Positions 52,314-57,507 of a DNA stretch of 64,000 nucleotides are shown in pieces. The position numbers and the translations under genes are program-made. Within the stretch, counting starts at the first letter, position 1, and the number at the start of each line of letters is the position of its first letter. Source of the stretch: JBAVEL01 sp049587715 (GTDB lineage: Bacteria > Bacteroidota > Ignavibacteria > UBA10030 > UBA6906). Under the pieces are notes generated by a model that worked only from the letters and a program-made list of their open reading frames with translations, was not told the origin of the DNA and did not search any database. Where the stretch lies: positions 1 to 64,000 of the forward strand of contig JBAVEL010000186.1 of the NCBI GenBank assembly GCA_049587715.1. Reading direction: 5' to 3'.

Positions 52314-53549
52314 TCAGGGTCTCCAGCCGAAAAACCGGCGGAGGATGTCAGGGAGTTCGTTCCGCCACCTCCCCCAGCTGTGCCCGTCGGGGAATTCCCT
52401 GTAGGCGAGGGGGTATCCCCGCTCTTCGAGCACCTGCCGCAGACGGCGATTCCCGGCGATGAAATCGCCCTCGCGGGCCCGTGCCGCTCCTCCCACGGAG
52501 GTCTCGTACGTACCGCAGTCGAGATAGAGCGAAACATCCGGCCGGGGGAGACGTGCCGCCAGGGAGGCCAGCGTGTCGGACCGGAACGAGACGTACCCCG
52601 ACTGGCTTGCCGCATTGGCGAACACATCCGGCCGGGAAAGTGCAAGCCCCAGGGATATGAGCCCGCCGTACGACGCTCCCATCGCCAGGCGGGCGGAAGG
52701 GCGTGGGATGGTGCGGAAGAGGCTGTCCACAAGCGGAACCAGCTCGTCGGCGACGAAGGAGATGTAGCTGCCGTTCAGCCCGTATTCCGTGGTGCGGTCG
52801 GTCCCGGGACCGGGAGGGGGGACGATGAAGACGGCTGCAAGCGGCGGGACCGCTTCCGCCCCATGCATGGCGTCGAGCACGAGGACCGCCTGCGCAAACC
52901 TCAGGTAGTCCCCTCCGTCCTGGAAGTAGGCCACCCCACAGCGGAAGGAGGCCCCGGCGTATCCCGGCGGCGTGTACACGTGCACCTCGTGGGCATAGCC
53001 GAGATGGGCGCTCTTTACTCTGAGCGTGGAGAGACTCCCCCCGGGCGCCTCCGGGGCCGCGTCCGGCTCCGGAGCCCTGCGGAAGCCCGGCATGGCAAGC
53101 TCCGAGTTGGGCCCGTATCCTCCCGGCGCCGTGCGGGGGTTCTCGGGATCAAGAATGAAGGAGCCGTTCCCCAGAAGGAGCTTGTAATCCAGCCGCGCCT
53201 CGCACGGGAAGCCCATGCGGAGATGGAAGAGGTCGGTCCCCGGAAGCCGCCGGAAGGGGATCCGGGAACTCCACCCGGTCATGTCTCCCGTCAGAAAGAC
53301 GCTGTCGGTGCTTCCACGGTAGAGGAAGGTCGCCGTGTCTCCCGCCGCATCCACGAGGGGAAGGCGTCCCCTGGCACTCCGGCTCCAGAGCCCCTCGACC
53401 AGACGCTCCCGTTCCTCCCCGGGGGGCGCCGCCTCGGCGCCCGCCAGCAGCGCGGGGAACCCGGGTTCAACGCCCTGCGGTCGTGTGGCGGCGCATCCGG
53501 CCGCACTCAGGAGGGCGGGGATCAGGAGGAGGAAGACGGTGGACTTCAC
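52314..53549 (-). CDS. Esterase D-type lipoprotein with CBM48-like domain
   Basis: 411 residues from a GTG at 53549. Lipobox LLSAAGC (about Cys19) predicts lipid anchoring. It has the same layout as its downstream paralogue: E-set domain (ATFLYRGSTDSVFLTGDMTG, FRRLPGTDLFHLRMGF), then esterase domain with VYTPPGYAG, nucleophile elbow MGASYGGLISLGLAL and GHSWGRWRNELPD with the catalytic His. It is the first gene of the minus-strand trio esterase - esterase - debranching enzyme. Its promoter is abutted by the mobile element. Confidence 0.87.
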   Translation of the reverse strand: MKSTVFLLLIPALLSAAGCAATRPQGVEPGFPALLAGAEAAPPGEERERLVEGLWSRSARGRLPLVDAAGDTATFLYRGSTDSVFLTGDMTGWSSRIPFRRLPGTDLFHLRMGFPCEARLDYKLLLGNGSFILDPENPRTAPGGYGPNSELAMPGFRRAPEPDAAPEAPGGSLSTLRVKSAHLGYAHEVHVYTPPGYAGASFRCGVAYFQDGGDYLRFAQAVLVLDAMHGAEAVPPLAAVFIVPPPGPGTDRTTEYGLNGSYISFVADELVPLVDSLFRTIPRPSARLAMGASYGGLISLGLALSRPDVFANAASQSGYVSFRSDTLASLAARLPRPDVSLYLDCGTYETSVGGAARAREGDFIAGNRRLRQVLEERGYPLAYREFPDGHSWGRWRNELPDILRRFFGWRP

Positions 53550-53576
53550 CTTCGGGCATGCGCCTGTGGATGGCGG

Positions 53577-53605
53577 AATATACGCACGCGGGATGCGGGA
53601 AGCAA
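53577..53605 (-). promoter_or_regulatory. Promoter of esterase - debranching operon, at mobile-element boundary
   Basis: On the minus strand TTGCTT (53600-53605) and TATATT (53577-53582) have a 17-bp spacer. The -35 box overlaps the left target duplication (53603-53610), so the element inserted directly upstream but preserved the hexamer. Confidence 0.65.
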
Positions 53606-53610
53606 TCGGC
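53603..53610. repeat. Left 8-bp target-site duplication
   Basis: CAATCGGC, identical to 56619-56626 on the far side of the element. IS1-family insertions usually duplicate 8-9 bp. Confidence 0.88.
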
Positions 53611-53644
53611 GGTACTGTCCTAATTAGGGGGAGGTTGTCCTAAA
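53611..53644 (+). repeat. Left terminal inverted repeat
   Basis: 34 bp beginning GGTACTGTCCTAATTAG and ending TTGTCCTAAA. It matches the reverse complement of 56585-56618 at 29 positions and contains two TGTCCTAA boxes, likely transposase-binding sites. Confidence 0.9.
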
Positions 53645-53749
53645 TCGGTGGGAGTTCCACGATCCTCGCGCCATACATGAAACGCGAGTTTAGAATCCAA
53701 CCAGCTTGGAAGGCTGGTTTTCTTCATGACCGCTTCACTCCCACCGATT
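53643..53749. other. Nested inverted repeats (structured segment) at left end of element
   Basis: A perfect 13-bp outer repeat (AATCGGTGGGAGT at 53643-53655, complement at 53737-53749) encloses two hairpins: CTCGCG/CGCGAG (53665-53670 with 53683-53688) and AACCAGC/GCTGGTT (53699-53705 with 53713-53719). Together they could form a three-way junction in RNA or single-stranded DNA. It lies between the left inverted repeat and the transposase stop. The inner hairpin followed by TTTTC on the plus strand is also terminator-like. Confidence 0.55.
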
Positions 53750-53751
53750 CA

Positions 53752-54591
53752 TTATGCGGCCGCCCTCTGTGTTGCCCAACCCGACAAACCCGTCCATGTC
53801 CAAATGTGCTTTGTTAGACCCGCCTCCATCGCGGGGGTAACGCGTAGCGTCTCGTGGACCCTGGCGAAGTTGTAATGCCAGAAGTACAGCGCCAGAGCCG
53901 CTTTTAGGTTCTCCCATTTCTTGCTGTAGGCGTTGGTGAGACGCGCAAACCGCTTCATCCCTATCCTCATGCTGAGATTCTGCCTCTCAATGTGGGAGGT
54001 TGAAATGTGCTTCCGCTTAGGCTTGCCGAAGACGGGTATTATTTCCACCCGGACAATGCCTGCCGGACTGTACCGCCTTTCAGGGCTTCTATCCACCTGG
54101 GCGTAACTCTTCGCAACCTGCCCGTAGTCAATATCTGCCCCCCAAATCCTATCCACAACATCGCGGTAGGGCGAGAAGGCATCGGTTGAAAGTTGGAATC
54201 GTGTCTTGACGCGGGCGGCCACATCCCGCATGAATACCTCTGCGGTCTGGACGGTCCGCTTCCCAAGTCTGAAAGACGGGATGAGCTTGGAGTCGCTGTC
54301 CATAGCCACAAAGCAATACTGATCGCCCGTAAACTCGTCTTGGTTTTCGGGGCGAATGAAACGCTGGTGCTTCCCTACATAGGTCCAGATTTCATCAACT
54401 TGGAGTCTCTTCACGCTCAGGTCCCGCATTTCAGAGTCCATGAACGCCTCACACGCTTCCCCGGCTGATACGAGAAGCCGCATGATCGTGTCCCGGTGAA
54501 TCCCGGATAGGCGTTCGGTGGATCGGATTGAGTTCCCTTCGGCCAAGAGGGAAAGGGCAAGGGCCTTCTTTTCAGCAGACAGTACGTTCAT
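53752..54591 (-). CDS. IS1-like DDE transposase
   Basis: 279 residues from the ATG at 54591, single frame. An N-terminal helix-turn-helix (SLLAEGNSIRSTERLSGIHR) is followed by the DDE catalytic core: Asp66 in LQVDEIWTYVG, Asp137 in LSTDAFSPY, Glu202 in SHIERQNLSMRIGMKRF. Spacing and the C-terminal YFWHYNFARVHETLRVTP block fit the single-ORF (ISMhu11-like) branch of IS1 rather than frameshifted two-ORF IS1. It appears intact, so the element may be active or able to mobilise derivatives. Its stop lies 2 bp from the nested repeats. Confidence 0.9.
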   Translation of the reverse strand: MNVLSAEKKALALSLLAEGNSIRSTERLSGIHRDTIMRLLVSAGEACEAFMDSEMRDLSVKRLQVDEIWTYVGKHQRFIRPENQDEFTGDQYCFVAMDSDSKLIPSFRLGKRTVQTAEVFMRDVAARVKTRFQLSTDAFSPYRDVVDRIWGADIDYGQVAKSYAQVDRSPERRYSPAGIVRVEIIPVFGKPKRKHISTSHIERQNLSMRIGMKRFARLTNAYSKKWENLKAALALYFWHYNFARVHETLRVTPAMEAGLTKHIWTWTGLSGWATQRAAA

Positions 54592-54615
54592 CGCGAGTCT
54601 CCGTCAGATTCCGAT

Positions 54616-54644
54616 TTGACTTTCCCCCGCGATGAACGTATATT
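54616..54644 (+). promoter_or_regulatory. Sigma-70-type promoter inside element (for putative small RNA)
   Basis: TTGACT (54616-54621) and TATATT (54639-54644) have an optimal 17-bp spacer, on the strand opposite to the transposase. No normal-sized gene follows before the terminator at 54813. Confidence 0.65.
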
Positions 54645-54650
54645 AGGTCA

Positions 54651-54839
54651 GGGTCTATGTCCGTTCACGCGGGCATGGATTTCAGGGCTTCGAAGGTGGT
54701 CACACACCTGAGAAGCCCGCTTGTAAGCGGGCCTACTGTGGTATTTTGAGCTGCTTACTCATACACCCATCCTTTCCCGAAGCGTTGCAGCGCTTCGATT
54801 GAGGTTTGACAGAGGCGCTCTTAGTGAGCGCCTTTTTAT
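54651..54839 (+). ncRNA. Putative structured small RNA of the mobile element
   Basis: Between the promoter at 54616 and a rho-independent terminator lie about 190 nt with stacked stem-loops. Hairpin 1 is 54685-54718: GGGCTTC/GAAGCCC with inner AGGTG/CACCT, separated by a GA/GA internal loop. Hairpin 2 is 54715-54732 (GCCCGC/GCGGGC) and shares GCCC with hairpin 1, so the two exclude each other. Hairpin 3 is 54778-54797 (CGAAGCG/CGCTTCG). The terminator is AGGCGCTC/GAGCGCCT plus T-run. A 30-codon ORF (54657-54749, MSVHAGMDFRASK...) covers hairpins 1 and 2, so a leader-peptide attenuator is an alternative. No gene lies downstream in sense, favouring a stand-alone RNA. Confidence 0.45.
54813..54837 (+). 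terminator. Rho-independent terminator
   Basis: Perfect 8-bp stem AGGCGCTC (54813-54820) and GAGCGCCT (54826-54833) with TTAGT loop, followed by TTTTATTT. It overlaps the stop codon of the minus-strand winged-helix gene. Confidence 0.85.
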
Positions 54840-55222
54840 TTGAGGTCATAGACCCCTCGGGCCGCCCGCTTAAGTCTTGCACTCTTCTTATCACATTCCT
54901 GGGACAGAATAGCACCAAGAGCCCTCGCCTTGTCCTTGTTATCGCCCAGACTGATCCCCTTTTCCTCCACCGCGAACTTCAAGACCTCTTCATTCGTCAC
55001 ATGTCTCCCCATCCTATGAATCAGCTCGATAGTCGCATCTACAACACGGCCTCGGATCGTGTTCGAGCCTGGGCGTGGCGGAGAGACTGAGACGGCCAAC
55101 GCTCCTGTCTCGCCCCCAGACTCGCCCTTGCGTATCGCGATCAGTTGAAGAAGAAGCTCCCTTTCCCTTTCAATCTCTGTAAGTCGGGCCTCCAGGACTT
55201 CGGTCGAAAGTGTGGCACACAT
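54836..55222 (-). CDS. Winged-helix (HARE-HTH-like) protein, element cargo
   Basis: 128 residues from the ATG at 55222, with AGGAG nine bases upstream. The N-terminus is a coiled-coil-like helix (LEARLTEIERERELLLQLIA), then a Ser/Pro/Gly linker. The C-terminal ~65 residues (ATIELIHRMGRHVTNEEVLK, then GISLGDNKDKARALGAILSQ and RAARGVYDLK) read as a winged helix of the HARE-HTH or restriction-associated HTH type. It has the best promoter in the window, overlapped by a palindrome, which suggests autoregulation. It is divergent from the Panacea pair and may regulate it. Family assignment is by eye. Confidence 0.65.
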   Translation of the reverse strand: MCATLSTEVLEARLTEIERERELLLQLIAIRKGESGGETGALAVSVSPPRPGSNTIRGRVVDATIELIHRMGRHVTNEEVLKFAVEEKGISLGDNKDKARALGAILSQECDKKSARLKRAARGVYDLK

Positions 55223-55245
55223 GTTTAGGTTCTCCTATTAGCCGG

Positions 55246-55278
55246 GTATAGTATACAAAAAAACCCTTTACTTGTCAA
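55246..55278 (-). promoter_or_regulatory. Near-consensus promoter with palindrome over -10
   Basis: On the minus strand TTGACA (55273-55278) and TATACT (55250-55255) are separated by exactly 17 bp. The palindrome GTATAGTATAC (55246-55256) covers the -10 box, a natural operator position. It drives the winged-helix gene. Confidence 0.85.
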
Positions 55279-55350
55279 GCCCACCACGGTCCGCATTTTA
55301 GGCTTCCTATGGACGCCGCAATGCATTATGCCGCAATCAATTGTGGTTGC

Positions 55351-55379
55351 TTGCTTTTTGTGTTTCGCTGTTGTATATT
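55351..55379 (+). promoter_or_regulatory. Promoter of the Panacea toxin-antitoxin pair
   Basis: TTGCTT (55351-55356) and TATATT (55374-55379) with 17-bp spacer, about 25 bp before the AGGAGG ribosome site of the next gene. Upstream, CCGCAAT is repeated at 55316-55322 and 55331-55337 around the palindrome ATGCAT, possible regulator sites. Confidence 0.7.
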
Positions 55380-55409
55380 GGGTTGTAGAACATACCAGGA
55401 GGTCACAAC

Positions 55410-55880
55410 ATGTATCCCATGAAGGCCATCGCCAACTTCTTCATTGATAGGGCGATGAAGGAGGGGGCCGAAATGAGCCCTATGAAGATCCAAAAGCTGT
55501 TATATTTCGCTTACGGGATATACCACGTCAAAACGGGGGAACCTTTGTTTAGCGATAGGTTCGAAGTATGGAAATACGGTCCCGTTATCTCTGAGCTTTA
55601 CCATTTGCTCAAGGGATACGGAAGCGATCAGATCGACAGGCTTTTGCCGGATTTTGACATGGCAACTATGAGAGTTGTCACGCCGACGATCCCGAGGGAA
55701 GAAAAGGAATTACTCGTCTTTCTAACTGAGTTTTGGGAGGTCTACAGGGGGTATTCGCCTATTCGGCTCTCAAATGCAACCCATCTTCCTGGAACACCGT
55801 GGGATGAGGCGAATCGAGCAGGCGAGAAGGTCATCAGCGATCAACGCATGGATGCCTACTTCAGCGGCTTGGTGCAATGA
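55410..55880 (+). CDS. Panacea-domain (DUF4065/SocA-like) antitoxin
   Basis: 156 residues; the ATG follows AGGAGG. The Panacea signature is strong: MSPMKIQKLLYFAYGIYHVK near the N-terminus, PLFSDRFEVWKYGPVISELY, and a C-terminal block LSNATHLPGTPWDEANRAG. Panacea proteins (GepA/SocA relatives) neutralise many unrelated toxins, usually encoded by the adjacent gene. Here the following gene overlaps by 4 bp (ATGA) and encodes a small membrane protein, the usual antitoxin-toxin gene order. It lies inside the mobile element. Confidence 0.9.
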   Translation: MYPMKAIANFFIDRAMKEGAEMSPMKIQKLLYFAYGIYHVKTGEPLFSDRFEVWKYGPVISELYHLLKGYGSDQIDRLLPDFDMATMRVVTPTIPREEKELLVFLTEFWEVYRGYSPIRLSNATHLPGTPWDEANRAGEKVISDQRMDAYFSGLVQ

Positions 55881-56227
55881 AACTCATGGGAGTCCCGAAG
55901 TTACCCCCAGGTCCAGAAGCGCCCACGCTCCAAACACAGCAGGAAATGGAGCTTTACCATTGTAAGGAGTCGGACCTTAGACTAAGGGGGATAGCACAGG
56001 ACATTGAGGAAAGAAAGACCTACGCTCGAAAAACCTTCAGATTAGCAGGCTGGTGGCTCTTTGGGGTGTTTGTCTTGCTTATCCTGGGTGGGCTCAAAAT
56101 GGAGCCTCTCATGTTCCAATTGCCCGAGAGCGTATTGTTGGCTGTGATCGGGGGAACAACTCTAAACATACTGGGGGTCTTTGTGTTCGTAATGAAGTAC
56201 CTCTTCGATGTGAAGAGGGAGGTATAG
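55877..56227 (+). CDS. Putative two-TM membrane toxin paired with Panacea antitoxin
   Basis: 116 residues. A soluble N-terminal part of about 55 residues with many charges is followed by two hydrophobic helices, about 56-73 (LAGWWLFGVFVLLILGGL) and 86-109 (VLLAVIGGTTLNILGVFVFV and beyond), and a short basic tail. No enzymatic motif is seen. Small membrane proteins are one of the toxin classes reported next to Panacea antitoxins, where they depolarise membranes. The 4-bp overlap with the antitoxin gene supports the pairing. Toxicity is inference. Confidence 0.7.
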   Translation: MKLMGVPKLPPGPEAPTLQTQQEMELYHCKESDLRLRGIAQDIEERKTYARKTFRLAGWWLFGVFVLLILGGLKMEPLMFQLPESVLLAVIGGTTLNILGVFVFVMKYLFDVKREV

Positions 56228-56231
56228 AAAA

Positions 56232-56263
56232 AACCCCGAAGCTGTTTGCAGCAACTTCGGGGT
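56232..56263. terminator. Terminator-like hairpin after the toxin gene
   Basis: CCCCGAAG and CTTCGGGG pair with an inner CTG/CAG stem. The T-run (TTTTTT) is on the minus-strand side, so it best stops leftward transcription but may also end the toxin-antitoxin mRNA. Confidence 0.6.
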
Positions 56264-56392
56264 CGGAAACCGTTCCGCCCGGCTAACTGATGGGGCAAGC
56301 TTCGAGGCGGAGGGCTCAAGGTATTGCTCTCCAATATACAAAACTCTGAGCCCGAAAGCAAGCCCCCGCCACTCATCGAAAGGGCCTCTTCT

Positions 56393-56524
56393 ATGGCCAT
56401 TTCAGGGTCTCGGCAGGGCTATAGGCTCATTTTCGTTGCCTATATCACGCTGAGAAATAGGAAGCGGATCTACGCAAGAGATTATGGCTTGCGGGCGTTC
56501 GCGATTTGGGTGAGGGACGATTAG
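56393..56524 (+). CDS. Small hypothetical protein (43 aa), element cargo
   Basis: 43 residues from ATG to TAG (begins MAISGSRQGYRLIFVAYITL, then RNRKRIYARDYGLRAFAIWV). The KRIYARDYGLRAFAIWV stretch looks like a compact conserved small-protein motif rather than random reading. A TTG further upstream (56324) could extend it. AAAGGG lies about 12 bp before the ATG. It sits between the toxin gene and the terminator near the right end. Function unknown. Confidence 0.4.
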   Translation: MAISGSRQGYRLIFVAYITLRNRKRIYARDYGLRAFAIWVRDD

Positions 56525-56548
56525 TCTCTGACCCATCTGAGGCAAAAC

Positions 56549-56580
56549 ACGGGACCCCGCATTGCTGTTCGGGGTCCCGT
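56549..56580 (+). terminator. Strong terminator just inside right end of element
   Basis: Perfect 11-bp stem ACGGGACCCCG (56549-56559) and CGGGGTCCCGT (56570-56580), followed by TCTATTT. It would stop element transcripts from entering the host operon. Confidence 0.8.
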
Positions 56581-56584
56581 TCTA

Positions 56585-56618
56585 TTTAGGACAAAACCCC
56601 TCTAATTAGGACAGCACC
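56585..56618 (-). repeat. Right terminal inverted repeat
   Basis: Read on the minus strand it begins GGTGCTGTCCTAATTAG and ends TTGTCCTAAA. It is the inverted partner of 53611-53644. Confidence 0.9.
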
Positions 56619-56626
56619 CAATCGGC
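56619..56626. repeat. Right 8-bp target-site duplication
   Basis: CAATCGGC, identical to 53603-53610. Confidence 0.88.
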
Positions 56627-56633
56627 CCTCTGT

Positions 56634-56662
56634 TTGATTTTCGTGGCACCAGGCGTTATCTT
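56634..56662 (+). promoter_or_regulatory. Promoter of the receiver - YjbQ - GWxTD genes
   Basis: TTGATT (56634-56639) and TATCTT (56657-56662) with 17-bp spacer. It lies 7 bp beyond the element's target duplication, so it escaped disruption. Confidence 0.65.
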
Positions 56663-56716
56663 GAGCCGGGCGCACGCGGCGGGGGCGCGTATCGGGGACC
56701 ATCAGACGAACGCTGC

Positions 56717-57097
56717 ATGGAGCAGGAACACAGGCCGGGAGTTCTCCTCTGCGAGGACCAGGAGCAGATCCTGGAGCTGATGGTCCTTGTCTTCGAGATG
56801 GAGGGCTTCGAAGTCCACCGGGCCAGGGACGGCGAGGAGGGTCTGGCTGTCCTGGGAGCGGCAATGGAACGGATTGACGCCCTGGTGACGGACCTGGGCC
56901 TTCCCCGCCTGGAGGGGCTGGAGTTGATCGCCCGGGCCCGCGCGATCAAGCCCTCCCTCAAGATCATAGGATCCAGCGGCTACGGACGGGCGAACGTGCG
57001 GGAGGAGGTCCTGGCGGCGGGAGCAGACGATTTCATGGGGAAGCCGATTGCAGCGAAGGATCTCGTGGACAGGGTGAAGGGACTCCTGGGGCTGTGA
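56717..57097 (+). CDS. Stand-alone CheY-like response regulator
   Basis: 126 residues, a receiver domain only. CEDQEQ holds the acidic pair (Glu plus Asp), ALVTDLGLPRLEG the phospho-acceptor Asp, GSSGYG the Thr/Ser switch position, and FMGKPI the Lys. There is no output domain, as in the receiver halves of phosphorelays. Translation is coupled to the YjbQ gene by GTGA overlap. The partner kinase is not in view. Confidence 0.9.
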   Translation: MEQEHRPGVLLCEDQEQILELMVLVFEMEGFEVHRARDGEEGLAVLGAAMERIDALVTDLGLPRLEGLELIARARAIKPSLKIIGSSGYGRANVREEVLAAGADDFMGKPIAAKDLVDRVKGLLGL

Positions 57098-57507
57098 AGA
57101 CCGCTACGGAGTACCTCTGGTTCGAAACTCCCGCCCGGAGAGACTACGTCAACATCACCGCCGAGGTGGAGCGCATCGTCGCCCGGAGCGGGGTGACGGA
57201 GGGGATGGCGCTCGTTTCCGCCATGCACATCACCTCCGCGGTGTACGTCAACGACGCGGAGGAGGGGCTCATCCGGGACATTGACGAGTGGCTGGAGAAG
57301 CTCGCTCCGTTCGGGAAGGACTACCGGCACCACCGGACCGGCGAGACAAACGGGGATGCGCACCTGAAGAGCCTCCTCCTGCACCACGAGGTGATTCTCC
57401 CCGTGACCGCCGGGAAACTGGACCTCGGGACCTGGCAGCAGGTCTACTACGCGGAATTCGACGGGAGGAGGAGAAAGCGTGTGGTGGTGAAGGTGATCGG
57501 ACAATGA
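57094..57507 (+). CDS. YjbQ/UPF0047 family protein (secondary thiamine-phosphate synthase-like)
   Basis: 137 residues from a GTG at 57094. Family signatures are NITAEVERIVARSGVTEGMA, SAMHITSAVYVNDAEEGLIR, DYRHHRTGETNGDAHLKSLL and LDLGTWQQVYYAEFDGRRRK. Members form small trimers with conserved His/Asp/Glu and show weak thiamine-phosphate synthase activity in E. coli YjbQ. It overlaps both neighbours and has full usual length. Confidence 0.93.
   Translation: MKTATEYLWFETPARRDYVNITAEVERIVARSGVTEGMALVSAMHITSAVYVNDAEEGLIRDIDEWLEKLAPFGKDYRHHRTGETNGDAHLKSLLLHHEVILPVTAGKLDLGTWQQVYYAEFDGRRRKRVVVKVIGQ

Larger units (their letters stand above)
53611..56618. mobile_element. IS1-like element with passenger genes (Panacea toxin-antitoxin carrier)
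   Basis: A 3,008-bp element bounded by imperfect 34-bp terminal inverted repeats (53611-53644 and 56585-56618; 29 of 34 positions agree) and flanked by the duplication CAATCGGC. The ends begin GGT, as in IS1-family elements, and each contains two copies of TGTCCTAA. It encodes one DDE transposase near the left end and non-transposition cargo on the right: a winged-helix protein, a Panacea/TM protein pair and a 43-aa ORF. Its cargo half is visibly richer in A/T than the host. IS elements with passenger genes are known as transporter IS. I know of no described case with a Panacea system, but I cannot search. Confidence 0.9.

Noticed and set aside
55316..55337. CCGCAAT repeats as an attachment site
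   Set aside because: Only two 7-bp copies around ATGCAT, located next to a promoter, and no integrase gene is present. They are better explained as regulator sites.
56020..56400. Minus-strand 126-codon frame over the toxin candidate
   Set aside because: It runs antisense to the TM protein that overlaps the antitoxin gene by ATGA, and has no ribosome site or motif.
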